This document shows positions 1 to 13,000 of a stretch of 64,000 nucleotides of DNA, one piece after another; positions within the stretch are counted from its first letter, which is position 1, and each line of letters opens with the position of its first letter. The translations under genes and the position numbers were made by a program. Origin of the DNA: Orthonyx spaldingii (taxonomy: Eukaryota; Chordata; Aves; Passeriformes; Orthonychidae); assembly GCA_013397795.1 (NCBI GenBank), contig VZTJ01000300.1, positions 1,165,378 to 1,229,377 on the forward strand, given 5' to 3'. The notes beneath the pieces were generated by a model. That model worked only from the letters and a program-made list of their open reading frames with translations, was not told the DNA's origin and ran no database searches.

Positions 1-234
1 ATAATTGAACTTTTTCAAGGACTGTAAGTTGTTTAAATAGTTTATACAACCTCACCCCCATTACATGCTTGTAGAACAGGCAAAGAGGTCACTTAAGATA
101 CTTATTAGCTCTATTGTTACCTTAACATAACTTTTTAAAAGGTGATGCACCTTTCAGCTGGATCCTATTAACACAGCATTCAGTAAAAGTAATAGGATAC
201 CTATCTAGGAGGTAATGTCACTCCAATGTAATTA
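1..234. other. Unique AT-rich sequence, no gene seen
   Basis: This is the left edge of the window, before the first CR1. The first 23 bases are open and end at a donor-like GTAAGT (plus strand), which is too little to call an exon. I see no repeat or RNA gene here. Confidence 0.5.
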
Positions 235-696
235 TCACAGAATCAGAACAGTTTGTATTGGAAGGGACCTTAAAGATAATTTAGTTCCAACCCCCTGCCG
301 TGGGCAGGGACACCCCTGCCATGGGCAGGGACCAGGTTGCTCAAAGCCCCATCCAACCTGGCCTTGAACACTTCCAGGGATGAGGCATCCAAGATTTCTC
401 TGGGCAACCTGTTCCACTGTTTCACTACCCTCACACTAAAGAACTTCTTCCTAGTGTCTAATCTAAACCTGTCCCTTTTCAGTTTAAAGCCATTGCCTCA
501 CATTCCATCACCGCACTCCAATAATGAAACCATTCCCACCTATAAGTTCCCTCTAAGTACTCAAAAGCCACAATAAGGTCTCCCTGGACCATTGTCCAGG
601 CTGAACAACCTCAACTCTCTCAGCCTTTTCTCATGTAGGAGGTACTCCAGCCCTCTGATCATCTTCATGGCTTCCCTCTGGACCCACTTGAACTGG
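235..696 (-). mobile_element. CR1 LINE fragment (3' end, 5'-truncated)
   Basis: This is a bird-type CR1 non-LTR retrotransposon inserted in minus orientation. On the plus strand it opens with TCACAGAATCAGAAC, the reverse complement of the CR1 3' tail. The family's familiar blocks follow in order: TTGGAAGGGACCTTAAAGAT, a GGGCAGGGACA block, AACCTGGCCTTGAACACTTC, GGGCAACCTGTTCCACTG, and finally CCAGGCTGAACAACC and CCAGCCCTCTGATCATCTTC. The full element is about 4.5 kb, so only roughly the last tenth is present. This is the normal result of incomplete target-primed reverse transcription. No usable reverse transcriptase frame remains, and the open frames over it are incidental. The left edge is firm; the right edge, where the match fades into unique DNA, is good to about 10 bases. 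Confidence 0.93.
292..333. repeat. 21-bp tandem duplication inside the CR1 copy
   Basis: Two adjacent 21-base units (292-312 and 313-333), each starting CCCCTGCC and containing TGGGCAGGGAC, differ at two positions. As I know the CR1 3' end, this block normally occurs once and is followed by a different short block before the AGGTTGCTC stretch. The second unit therefore looks like a local duplication in this copy or its source subfamily. Confidence 0.8.
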
Positions 697-3600
697 AAAA
701 ATACCATTAGAGCTCAGAAATCAACTACTACCTAAAACTACCATGAGTGGTTGGACTAGCAAAAAAATTATATGTCCTTCATTAGGCACATGGTATTGCA
801 ACACACATAGCTCAGGTCACAAGACTTTCCCTTAGGCAAACAAAATTCCAGCAACCAAAGAAAGTCATATAAACTCTGCAGGGATTTTCCTTGCTTCCTA
901 ATCCTCTACAAGTGAGATGTTCTCTTCTGTTTCTTGAACTCCCAACTGTTCCCTGGGGCTGGAAGTACAGGTAGTTCCAGTTCTTCACAGAAATATCCTG
1001 TCCTCTTCTTCACATAGCAAATAATGTGTAACAATATTATAATCACATTATAAACATATAGGTTATATTAATGTATAATTATACAACTTTTACAATCAAG
1101 ATCACTACATATTCATAAATTCACAAATCAAAACCAAAGTGTTAACTGACCTATGAGATCCAAATTAAGCAGACTTTTTAAAATGCAGAAAATTCAAAAT
1201 GCAAAATGTGGGACATTAGCAGCAGCAGTTATATCTACAAATTAAATCTCAACGGTATCAATTAGCAGATTTCTCAGGAAATAATTAAAATGAAATTCTC
1301 AACTCAGTCTTCACAACACCACTTTTACTGCAACCACCGTAATATAACAGACTCTTAGAAAACTTTTCATTTTAAATCTTCTCAGGGCCTGCATTTACAG
1401 TATTATTTTGTAAATATGTTTCAGACACTCCTATCTCCAAATGTCGTAGCAACACTGTGTACGTACTGCTTCAGGCTCTTCCACACCCAAACTCTCTAAA
1501 CTATTCACCCTCCAGCAGGATTTCCCCTATGCACTAGTTTTAGTCCAAGCAGCCTGCCACAACACTGTGGTCACTACAGAAATCCTGGACTACAAGCACA
1601 GACAGCAGAGCACATTTTATCTTCCAAAAATCAGCTGAAGTTCAAGACACATCCATCTCAAACTTTCTTAAGAATATTTTCCACTAACTTTTTAGAATCT
1701 TCATTCATGGAGAATTATCAGGCATCTGCAACAAGCTGGCACCAAAACATACAGAGAAAATTACAATGTAAGCCCTTGAGTTACAAAAACAGCATTGCTC
1801 TGGCACACTTTCTCTTTCTTATCGTATTTTCTTCATCTCTATCAGGAATACCATTTTATTTATTGAGATGTTTCCATTTACAATAATTTTCTTATTATTG
1901 AAAAGTCAGAATGACCGAAGAGAGAAAACTGCACTACAGCATCTCTCTTATTTCCATTGTGGAGTTTTTAAGAACAAATTTTAACAGTTAATACTTCTAA
2001 AAAGCATGAATAACACTTATTACAACTAAAACCATACAATTTACTTAAACATCCACAAAACCCTGAATTATAGCAGCCAACACTTCCTGATCATAAACTG
2101 AGAATTACTACAAAGCAGGCAGCAAAGTACAGATTAAGGTAGAACTTGTAACATGCCAATTTTTCTTGGCTTGTGCACACTTCTGTCCATCTAATATTTT
2201 TGTAGTTAAACGTCTAACCACATTATTTTAATTGGCAAGAAGCAGAGCTCCTGCAGAGGAGTAAGGAATGAAGTACAAGTTACAGGCCCTTATTATTTTC
2301 CAATGTGATATATGGTTATTTTACACAAAAAAGCAGAGATGACATTGTTTGCTGACTGGATCACAAAACGGTTTCACTTCATATTGCACATATTCATCAT
2401 ATTAAAAGAAACTATTTTGAAATACTTCCATTTATTTTTCTTTAAATGACAAACTCCTGTGTACACTCTCTTCTCGTATACAAGAACGGATTCAGCTACT
2501 TTATTTTCTGAATCAGTTCTGTGTACATTATTTGAATGAAAATTCCTAGAAATGACTCATCACACTAAAAACTCCCTTAAAGGAAAGTATTTAAAATGGG
2601 TACTATGACTGTAGTATCAGAGGTATTTTAGCTAGTAAGAAAATAAAGTACACCACAGTTTAAAACACAAACCAGTTTAAAACAAACAAACTAGATAATG
2701 TTTAGGTAATTAACCAAAAAGTGCATTACCTTCATTAGGAAGGAAAAAAATTCTGCAGGGACAGAAGTTGCAATTTCCAAGGAACAGCAAGACTTTTACA
2801 ATAGTGCAATAATAATAACACCCTTTGCATAGTTGAGACATATTAATGGTATTACCTGAAAGTCTAAATTATAGCTTTGGTAATACTTAAATTACTTCAT
2901 AGACCAAAAAAATCCACACAAATGAAACTTGAAAAAATTGAAATGGCATTTACCTACTACAATGTCAAAACTGATTTAAGACATGCTTAGTCTACAAATA
3001 CTTCAAATGGGACAACTCACATTTCTCAATGTTTTCAGAATTAAGATCAATGGACACCAAGCAGTACACCTCCTTCTGCCAGTCTGTAAAGGATTCTTAC
3101 ATGCCAGTCTTGCAAAAGGACATCTTCAGAATCACTATCCCCAGGAAGAGTTAAAACAGAGCGTGGTAATCTTGGAAAGTGTACGTCTACTGAGAGAATA
3201 TATAGAAAATCATACTTTAAAGCTTGTGATGCAGTAAAAAACACACTTCAGTGCTCTTAATGTAATGTATTTAACCTCATGTTTAAACAGTGATTTTCAT
3301 GTAAGAACATGTTCTGAATGACTGAGCTCATAAAGTTATGAATCAGAAGCAAACAGAAAAGGCAGCTTTGAACATCCTCAGTTCACTTATTCCTTAGCAA
3401 ATGAAACCAAATCCTGTCAGGGTTTATCAAGCACAGAATGACAGTTCAGATCTAAGATATTTCATCACCTCTGAGAAAAACTGGACTGATTTGGCCAAAT
3501 GCACAATTATGGAGAAGATTTCACTGCATAGTCGCAATAGAGTTTTCCTCCACAAACACAGCAATACTTCAGCTCTTCAACTGTTTCAGTGACAGTCTGC

Positions 3601-4965
3601 ACAAAAAAAGGTTTACAAGTTTTCCTGAACTACTGTGTGGCCTGAACCAAAAATTAAAATTATTCTTCCCCCCCAATATATTTACAGATACATTTTCTTG
3701 TACTTTTGTAAATACGTGTGCAGAAAGAAACATATGTGTAAAGTAAGTACATGTATGAACATACGTGCATACTTGACGTTTTCACTGTGAGGCTCTAGAC
3801 AATTTTGAAGTTACACAGATTTCCTAAAGATTGAAGTTCTTAAAATGCGCAAAGTTGACCTTTTACACATTTAGTAGCTGCATCTAGGTTTTGATTATCA
3901 TATCCTCCATGTAATAAAGGTATCAAAGTTGTCAAATGGCACCAGTCAAAATCCAAGAGAAACCTTCAATTCAGCTGATTATCAGAAAGCTGACACATCA
4001 GTAAATTATTATAAAGTAATTTATGTTTACCAACAGGAAGAAGAACATGAACTCAGGCAGCCAGGTGAATGCACAATAATGACCTTCAGGAATTAAAGTA
4101 TTTCCCCTAAAACAACGCTCAGAACTTCAAGAAAGTATCTTGTATTTGAAGAAAACCAGGTATGTGGTAACAAGGATGCGTGTGACTGTATCACTGTTGA
4201 ATACAGAGTTTTGAGACAAACACAAACTTCAGTGCAGCACTACCTGATGTAATCACAATTTACAAACACAACTGCACCTTGCAACTCTCACTTCCCTCAT
4301 CATCTTTAAAATCACAGAATTTATAGGGGTAAAAGCACTGTGGAGACTGTAAAATCAAGAATGCAGAACTTTCCTTGCTGAGTGTACAATGTCCACCAGA
4401 CATGTTTTGAAAACCCAGTAAAGAAATCCTATTTTGTCCTGAAATCCTTTCTGAAATATTAGAAGTGTTCATAATGGAGCTCTCAGTAGCAATTACTCAC
4501 TTTCAACTTGTCACTCAGCTGTCACCAAGACAACAACAGAAACCTTTTCATGCCTAGAGAATACAATAGAAATTTTAATTACTGAAATTCATTCTGCTGA
4601 CAATTTGAGCAAAACTAAATTCTACTCTCTTAAAAAAAAAATAAAATACCAATTAAAAATTGCAAGAATAATATGACTTTTCTCCCCTTGAACATCCTGC
4701 TCTTTGTATTTATTTCCCCACATTCAGATTTCACACTTGCTATTTATCAAATGCTTTGGTGAATATGACTTTCAGCGTGGTTGGCAGAATATTTTTCATG
4801 TCAATGCAGACTAAGTTTTGTGATTCACCTCAGCAGGAAATCTCAAATGTTTATCAGGGACTGATTATCCAAGCCAATATCCCCACAGACTGGTTGGTTA
4901 CCTGGAAAGGAGTGGAGCTAAAGCTGAGGGCAAGACATCTCATGTCTTTTCTAGTCTTGAGGGGC
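697..4965. other. Intron-like or intergenic DNA, no gene recognised
   Basis: AT-rich unique sequence without a repeat I can name. It carries several short pseudo-exon-like signals on both strands, for example minus 3101-3189 and plus 4123-4159, discussed as findings. Nothing here amounts to a supported gene, RNA gene or regulatory element. Confidence 0.5.
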
Positions 4966-4982
4966 AAAAAAAAAAAAAAAAA
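4966..4982. repeat. A17 homopolymer
   Basis: Uninterrupted run of 17 A on the plus strand, followed by CCCACCAC. It has no recognisable retroposed body upstream, so I treat it as simple sequence. Confidence 0.95.
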
Positions 4983-5408
4983 CCCACCACAATTATAAAT
5001 GCAGTTGTGGGCTTTTTAAAATATAATTGGTTAGTTACTCTTTTAAAAAAATTAATTAAAAGCCATCATGTTTTGAATCCTGCAGATTCTTAAACCTAAG
5101 TCCCTACCTTGACAGGGCTATTCATTGCTCACAGCATGCACAAACAATTCTGGGGATTAGAAAATATTTTCAGTTCCCTGCTAAAAATACACAAGGGAAT
5201 AAAAAGCGGAACACTTCGTGTTAATTCTTCTCCATGCTACCACAAACTACAGCAGTTATTTCTATAACCACATAGCCATGTTCTTCTCCAACAAGCTGGC
5301 AAATGGATACACCTTGATAATCTCTTCATTTGCTGTTATTTGTAGCTGTTCCTGTATTACAGTCTACCATCAGACAATAATATTTAAAGTACATTCTGAA
5401 CATCAATC

Positions 5409-5502
5409 AAGTAGCAAAGGACAAGGAGTTGACTATTCTCAGGAGATACATATTTTTCTACCAAAAGAGCATCCTTGTGTGAAGAGTTAGTGTTGGATTA
5501 CT
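5409..5502. repeat. Copy A of an unnamed local repeat
   Basis: This segment reappears at 6941-7043 in the same orientation. Shared blocks are AGTAGCAAAGGACAA, GAGTTGACTATTCT, TATTTTTCTAC and GTGAAGAGTTAGTGTTG. The copies differ by substitutions and a few small indels, so the duplication is old. It does not match CR1. It may be a diverged interspersed element or a segment duplicated about 1.5 kb away. Confidence 0.85.
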
Positions 5503-5586
5503 GAAGATCAGGTTAGGTCATGTAACAAAGAAAAAACTTGACTTCTTGGTCTTTATCCACCATAACATGTCCTATCTGGAAACACT

Positions 5587-5600
5587 AAAAAAAAAAAAAA
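5587..5600. repeat. A14 homopolymer
   Basis: Run of 14 A on the plus strand, with no identifiable associated element. Confidence 0.95.
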
Positions 5601-5840
5601 GAAACTCCTATGATGCAAGAATATACAAATTAAGATAAAAATTAAAAATTGTGGAAAAACTAATATTTATACATGTTTCAGAGGATATGAGTCAATTGGG
5701 AATGCAGATGGATTGCCCAGAAAAGAAAAATCACCTTTTCTTTTGACATTAAGGACATTTGTTCACACCACAAGGGAAAACAAACCAAGCTGGACCACTG
5801 GATATTAAGCTTTGATTGTGCAAACCAGGTCATAGAGATT

Positions 5841-6222
5841 CAGAATCACAGAAGCAGTTAGGTTGGAAAAGACCTCTGAGATCATCAAGTTCAACCCATG
5901 AGCCTCACCATGTCAACTAAACCACAGCACTGAGTGCCACATCCAGTCTTTCCTTAAACACCGCCTAGGACAGTGACTCCACCACCTCCCTGTGCAGCCC
6001 ATTCCAATGTTCAATCACTCCCTTCTGTGAAGAAATCCCTCCTGATATCCAACCTAAGCCCCCCCTGGAACAGCTTAAGACTGTGTCCTCTCATCTTGTC
6101 GTTGGTTGCCTGGGAGGAGAGACTGACCCCCACATGGCTACAGCCTCCTTTCAGGGAGCTGGAGAGAGTGATAAAGTTCCCCCTGAGCCTCCTTTTCTCC
6201 AGGCTAAACACCCCCAACGTGG
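5841..6222 (-). mobile_element. CR1 LINE fragment (3' end, 5'-truncated)
   Basis: Minus-strand CR1 of a different subfamily from the copy at 235-696. It begins CAGAATCACAGAAGCAG, then GGTTGGAAAAGACCTCTGAG and ATCATCAAGTTCAACCC. It continues through the CAACTAAACCACAGCAC, AAGAAATCCCTCCTGATATC, GGGAGGAGAGACTGACCCCC and CTACAGCCTCCTTTCAGG blocks and ends near TTCTCCAGGCTAAACACCCC. Only the distal part of the element is present. The 157-codon frame starting at 5973 reads through this copy against its coding sense, so it is not a gene. Confidence 0.94.
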
Positions 6223-6940
6223 CAAACTGCAACGTGAAGAACAAAATAAAGCAACAGAAGAAAAGCAGAAAGGAACAAAGTAAATATTGTGATACTACAG
6301 TATGTCCTTATGAACTATGGAGTCAACCTAGAAAAGATCTTCTAGTGCAAGATTTCCAAAACAAATATTCAAGGACACTTGGAAAGCAGCAATACCTACA
6401 AGTTTCAGGTTCAACAGGGAGAACAAAAACGTGTTCCATAAAGTGAGAAAGAGTTAACTTTTTTTGATCAGTAAGATCTTGACATGACTGAGAAGGCAGC
6501 GTTACATGGAGAATCATGATTTCGTTACTGATCTCTTGAAAGCAAATGAAATTCCAGGAAACTTGAAATTTTGGGAGGACGCATAAAATTGAGTATTTGA
6601 GGAATTTATGTCTGAACCAAACAGTTTCACTAATGCCACAAATAGTACCGACAGCACTGCACTGAAGCCAAGTACTTCACAAACATTGCAGAAGCCTCCA
6701 AACTGTCAAGAAATACCTTTCTTGCAGGAAGTGATTTAAAACATGAAGACATTAAAAGAACACAGATGGCAAAAAAGGAACTGTACATGTTAAAAGTACA
6801 TGGCTGTTAGATGTAGTACATAAAAAATTTCTCATCTTAATATTTAGCTCCCTACATAGCTCAATCATTTGGTTTATTATTTTTTCTAAGTCAAGGGCAT
6901 CACTTTTATTGTCATCCAGAACTCATTAAGGCACTCAAAG
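6223..6940. other. Unique sequence, nothing recognised
   Basis: AT-rich DNA between CR1 and copy B of the local repeat. I see no gene, RNA or repeat family. Confidence 0.5.
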
Positions 6941-7043
6941 AAGTAGCAAAGGACAAAAAGTAGAGTTGACTATTCTTAGAAAATACAAATATATTTTTCT
7001 ACAAAAAAAAGTGTCCTTCTGTGAAGAGTTAGTGTTGAATTGC
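6941..7043. repeat. Copy B of an unnamed local repeat
   Basis: Same orientation as 5409-5502 and sharing the blocks described there. It carries a few extra bases after GGACAA and a longer A run before GTGTCCTTCTGTGAAGAG. Similarity fades on both sides within about 20 bases. Confidence 0.85.
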
Positions 7044-10000
7044 TTATTACTCCAAGGGCAAGAAGTGGTAGGGACCCAAAGCCCTTTATTTCTGCATATT
7101 TTTCCAAACCATGATCAAGCAGGAGTGATGATTGCCTTTCTAAAATGCACCATTTAACAGTAACACGCTTATTCACACAATCTAGCAAGTTCCACAGGCA
7201 GAATATTCTAAATCAGCACCAGAAAAAATTCTGGCATATATATCAATTAGAAAAATCAACTACATAAAAATCAATAGTATTAATAATCTGTATTTCTTTT
7301 GTTTAAGCCATCGTACTATAGAAGTTAATGATTAAAACCAGTAGAGGCTTTATCACCTACACTGATTTCAATCAAATTTTCTACAGGAACCAAACAACTC
7401 TGGGGGACTCCTGGAATTATCTACATCAATAACTTGAATCCAGACTGGGCTGATAAAGACAGTCAACCACTAACATATAGTGCCTGAATAGAGGTTTTTA
7501 TGAAATATTAAGGTATTCAATCCTTATCACAAAAGCCTCAATTGATAGCAACTGCCAGTATCAATTGAAAAATCCAAGCCTTTTTAAGAAGTGTCAGACC
7601 CAGCTATTTGTCTTACAGCTGATTACTCATAGCTGTGTTTATTTGGAAGAGATGTGCAAGTTATTTGTGCTACAATATATCTAATCTTCTAAGATGCAGT
7701 GGATTTCAACCATGTGTAAGATTTTCTAGTGCACAAAGGAAAAAAAAAATCAGAAATCAGGATGAACAATCCACAGTGTGACAGCAGTTTTAGAATAATA
7801 TCTTCAGATATAAACATTAAAACAACAATAAAAATAACAAGTTTTATACACACACACTCATTGTACTTTCCTTTTCAGAGTAAAATTTGATTCTACATTA
7901 AACCTTAATAGCACAAATCAGGTGAGAAAGGAGTGATCTTAGCCCTTGGAAATTTACTATAGCCTTAACTGAAGACACAGCATCCCTGAAAGCCAAATCT
8001 AAAATAAAGGAATAAACTTTCATCCCGTCAATTACCTAATTATTACCTTAAATCACTTCAAACATTTTCCTGGCTATCTTTAGGACTTCGACTTGTACCT
8101 CCATCACATCCCATCTACATAATACATAAAAGGAATAAGAAAGATTCTGTTACTGCAGTCTTTGGCTTTCCTCCGTTCTTGGAAACAGACTTCATCTATT
8201 AGCAATAACTAATTACATTTGTGCTCTACAACACTTTTATGTTGGATTCCTTATATTTTAAAATTTATCAGTAAAATGATTAAGTGATGGAAGCCAGTAT
8301 CAACTATCAACATGAACTCATAATATTAAAGAGAAGAATATCTCTTTAGAAGAGATAATATTAGAAGAAGAAGAGCCAATAAGACAATTCCAGTTTCATT
8401 TGTTGAATTATAAAGCCCTCATATTTGGCAATTTCTCAAATACTGTGAATGCTTCCGTTTGTTCTATGCACAGAAGCATTTAACTTCTGTTGTATCAGAA
8501 TGAAAAGCACTATTTCTACTAGTAGAAAGAAGCGACTCAGAACCAACAGGTTCCTGACACCAATAGTATTAAACATATTAATCAAGCTACTGAAATTATT
8601 TCAATCATTAGCTCATTTTCCTGAAGGATCTTAAAGAGCTTCCAAAATCACAAACATCAGAGTACATGTTATAAACGGCAAGTAACATTTTAGGAGTAAA
8701 GTATGAACATGAGATTTTTAAGGGTACAAAATTTCAGCATGTGGTATAACTCTATGGAAAGCAAGTTTCAAGTTAAAACTATAACCACCTCTTCCAAAGT
8801 AGGATATAGAAAAAAATGCACATTTTACATGCTGTCGTATATTTAGAAATTTTAGTATTTAGAGAAAAAGTTCTTCCATTGTTTACACCACAAAACTGTT
8901 TGCCTCAAAATGGTACTGAGATACCAGCTGTCACTTCTCATGTAAGCGTCCTTTGGGCTCTACATTCACAATAAATCAGAGTTAAAAATCTTTTGCTCTT
9001 CACTAATCAAACAACAAAAGAAATCCTCAAGGAATTAATCTGGGGATACTCTTATAAGAGCACTCCCAGTGATTACTCAGTGACCATACATTCATCAGAT
9101 TAGATTCCTGTGTAATTTTATGCAAGCACTAAAACACAGTAATCCAAGCAGGCAGTAAATAGACAACACATTTTTTGAAACACACCTGCAGGGCATTGGT
9201 ACTTTGCAAAACACAAGTGTGTTTTATGTTACAGAAGTAAGGCTAAATTATTACCAATTTCATTTAAAACCAAACAAACAAACACCCATCAAAACAAACA
9301 GATTAAATCAAAGAAGGGCAGCAGAAGACTAGGTCGGATAAGGAAGCATGATGGTAGATACAGTCAGGACACAGGGAAACGGTCTTTATCTCTTCTTCAA
9401 GCACCATTTATGTTACTACTGCTGCTCTCACTACTTTGGCAGCATTTCTCCAGAAGAGTTCAAGAGGACACCTGCTTAGGCAACCACCAAATTACCAAAC
9501 ACATCTGACCTATGGAGTAATTTTGTGAAAATGTTAATTGATGCCCATGCACCAGCTTTGCAGTTGTCTGATATGAATATTGAGAAGTCACCTCTGTCCT
9601 ATGGGTATGTCCTACTTCTGCTTTCTGTCCTGTCTTTATCATCAAAGAAAACTTCCTCAGCTTCTGTGTGAGAATTCTTCACAGAACACAGCACTATGCA
9701 AATGAGCACGTCATGACCCTGCCATGACAACTTTGAATCCAGAATAAATCAGCAGTTGAAAGAAAGCCACGGGTGCCATTTGGAAACGAATGATGATGTT
9801 TTGAGCTCGAAAAGATGGCATCGGTACTGAGTACCATGGTGGTTGGCACAGCTCTGACTTGGAAGCTCTAAAGATAAATATTGTTAAGTATAGGGAGGCT
9901 GCAGTAGTGTAACGGCCTAGTCAACGCAATTCTTGCATTCAAACCAGTTCTGCAGATTCTCATGGGACAATTTATGCCGTATGAGTCTATCAATTTGGTC

Positions 10001-13000
10001 TACAGCAGTTTTTCTTTCCACTGTCCAGAAAGGGTATCTTTCTTTGAAAGAACTAGTTCAAGCACCTGAACTACACTTCTAAACTTGAACCACAATTGCT
10101 TGCACAATACAAGGAGCCTCCGGCTGGGCTCCAGTCAAGGCTGCCAGTATTTCACCAGAGTTCTGTGAAGTAAACACGCATGGCTTTGATCTGAGACACA
10201 TGTCCCAACACTTACAGATCTCCACTTCCAAATCAGTGCACTTAACCATGATCAGCAGATTAACAATGATCACTCTACCAAAAAAGTTCTGGCTAGTACT
10301 CAAGAAGGGCTGAATATGCTGTATGTGATGCAAGGAGAAGCTGAATAGTTAAACTGTCAAGACAAATATGCAGCATGAGGATATTCACTACTGGAAAAAC
10401 AACTGAGGAATAGGCAATAGTTTAAAAATAACACAGCAGAGAATAAATTCATTTATTGGGACACAACTACTTAACAGAATCAATTACCAGCATCAGCATT
10501 GCTTCAAAGAACTTCAGCCCAAACTCTTATTACAGTTCCTAATCCATCCAGTACTCAAGTAGAAAACAATAAATGCTGCCCTTGACTCTGCATCTGTAAT
10601 GCTTTCAACTTCTAAAAATTCACAGTCATAACACAAAAACCAGAGATTATGGGAGTATGTTTGTGAACTTTTACAAACCATATTTTACCCAAGTTTAAAC
10701 TGAAACCAGAAAGAGAGTATTTTAGAATATTATTTTAATATACATTAATACTGATAAAGTACACAGGAAGTTTCTTTCAAATCACTGCAGTAAGTAGACT
10801 ATGCAAACTTGGAAAGTACAAACATTCAATGCCTTGATTGTTGGGAAAATTTAGGTTTTAAAACAGGTAAAATTATGACATTTAAGCAATTGAGATTTTC
10901 AGAACAGCTTGTACTCAAAAATAAGGGGCTTATCTTCAGGAGCTTTTAGCATCTGAAATACAGCAAATCATGACCCAGCAGGGTGAGAGTGGGCAGAAAA
11001 GAACACAGGGAGAAAGCACAATGGAGTGAAATCAAGACCCATGGTGCAAAGCAATAGAAAAGTTTACATTACCAAATTCACTGCACATTTGCCTAATGTT
11101 TTCAGCACATGGAAATAAAGCAGGCCCAGCAGACAGCAGCAATAAATCCATGAAAGAACAACACTTCTGCGAGGGAACATAAAAGACTCTTAGTAGGCAT
11201 TAATAGATCCATGCTGCTTTTCTTTAATTTAACAGTTCTGAATTGCGAATTGAGATTTTAGTATAACAAGTTGACACAGGCCACATACTAAATATTCTGC
11301 ATTTTATCCATCTATGGTAACACAGTGCAGGGAGAAAACAAACATGCCTTTAAGGTTTCCACATTAATAGCCAAAATCAGAATGAAAAATTGATTGTATC
11401 ACTCCCCATCCAAAAGCTATACCAACACCTCCTACTGTTCTTCAGAGATACAGAACAGCTCAGAAAAGCTGGAGTTAAAACACCAGAAGTAGCTGGTGGA
11501 CACACATGAAAATCATTCTAAGTACTCAGTTGATCTGCAATATACATAAATTTTTCTAATCAATACACACATGCTGACTTTTCATTAGTGGGAACAATTC
11601 ACAGCAGAGAAACTTGTGAACAATGTTTCTGGATCTGTGAAATCACCTCAAAACTCACTCTCTCCAAGAGAAGATAAAAGCACAATTAGAAGACTCCACA
11701 ATTATGGGTAATGCTCTACGTTTGTCTTTTACTTCCCTTCTTCCCTTCAGGCAACCTTTTTTGTTTTTTAAGAGCAATGGAAAAGACCAAAAGGCTGTAA
11801 GACAATGAAGGGAAATGATCTAGCTTTTACCTGCAAGGGGAAAAGAAGAGGGAATGGAAAACAGTAAAACCCAAAAGAAGATGGGAAAGACCAGACAATT
11901 ACATTTTTCAGAACAGTAATAATTGAATAACCGACAGTTATGAATTCTATAAACCAGGATGAATTTCAAATCCAGAAATCTTACCTGGTAAACAGCACAC
12001 AAGCATAAACCAGGTAATTTTTATTACATCCACTTCTGAATAGGCTTAGGCAGAGGGAGTAGACTGGTGAAAAACCAGAGTGGGGACAGAGCTAATGACA
12101 TGTCTTAAAGCAAGAAAGACAAGCTTGAACTTGATGCAGTTTAACAGGAGAGCCAAGAAATGGATTTTTCAAACGGATGATGTAGTTAAAGCAGTAGGTA
12201 AAATGTGGATTACTTAGCTGGGAACAAGGAAGAGGAGGGGAAGTGTTATAGAGCTCCAAGAATGTTGCAGCAGCCCTGCAGAGAGACAACACCTCTAACA
12301 GGAGGCTCTGCAAAGCCAAAGGGAAAATGGGCAGGTCTTCAACACTCCAGGGAAAGGGGCAGCAAAGTGCAGGCAGAGTTGAAATTTGAAGAGTGAAAGA
12401 ACAGAGCAGAGATGCTGTCCCACTGCAGGAGAAGGCTCAGGGAGGAGAGAACTAATGCCAGTAACGTCTCAGCAAGCAAAGCTTAAGGGTACAACACTCA
12501 AGAGTTTCTAAGAAAAGAGACTAACGTCGAACAATGTTTGAAAATGACACAGGTCACTTTCTGAGGAAGCGCTCTACAGGATTAGATTTTTCACCTGGGG
12601 CAGGTTGTACCCCAGACAGACATACCAGGGAAGCAGCGTCCTTATGTAGTGCCCTGGCACCCTCCCCACATGAGCTCATAATCTCAGCCATTACAGTCCT
12701 CTCCACTGTAATTGTCTGCTTCAGCAGATGATTATTCCTCACCCAAAGCCATGAATGAATGAAACCTCTTGCAGAAACTGAAAACCTGATGTAAATTTTG
12801 AAAAGGCGAGCACCATCAGCATTATCTGCATTGCAGTCATCTCAGCAGCACAGAGGCATTTACACGTCAACAGGACCAACCGTCTGCTTAAGTAAGTATC
12901 TTATTTAAGATGGCTCTCTCAGCATGTGAGAAAAAAGTAGTCTGGTTTTCTGAAAAAAGTCTAAAAATGGAATATACAAGCATCCATTTACTAAGGACTC

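Noticed and set aside
4495..4560. Minus-strand acceptor and GTGAGT donor pair around 53 nt
   Set aside because: Stops are present in all three frames, so it is not a coding exon. There is no evidence for a non-coding RNA either.
5973..6446. Longest open frame in the window (157 codons, plus strand)
   Set aside because: Its first half reads antisense through the CR1 copy at 5841-6222, and the rest is unremarkable. It has no domain or splice logic.
11985..12044. 60-nt minus-strand segment with consensus CAG/GTAAGA donor and a fair acceptor
   Set aside because: Two of three frames are open and the peptides are Cys/Val/Leu-rich without a clear choice. This fits chance in 64 kb.
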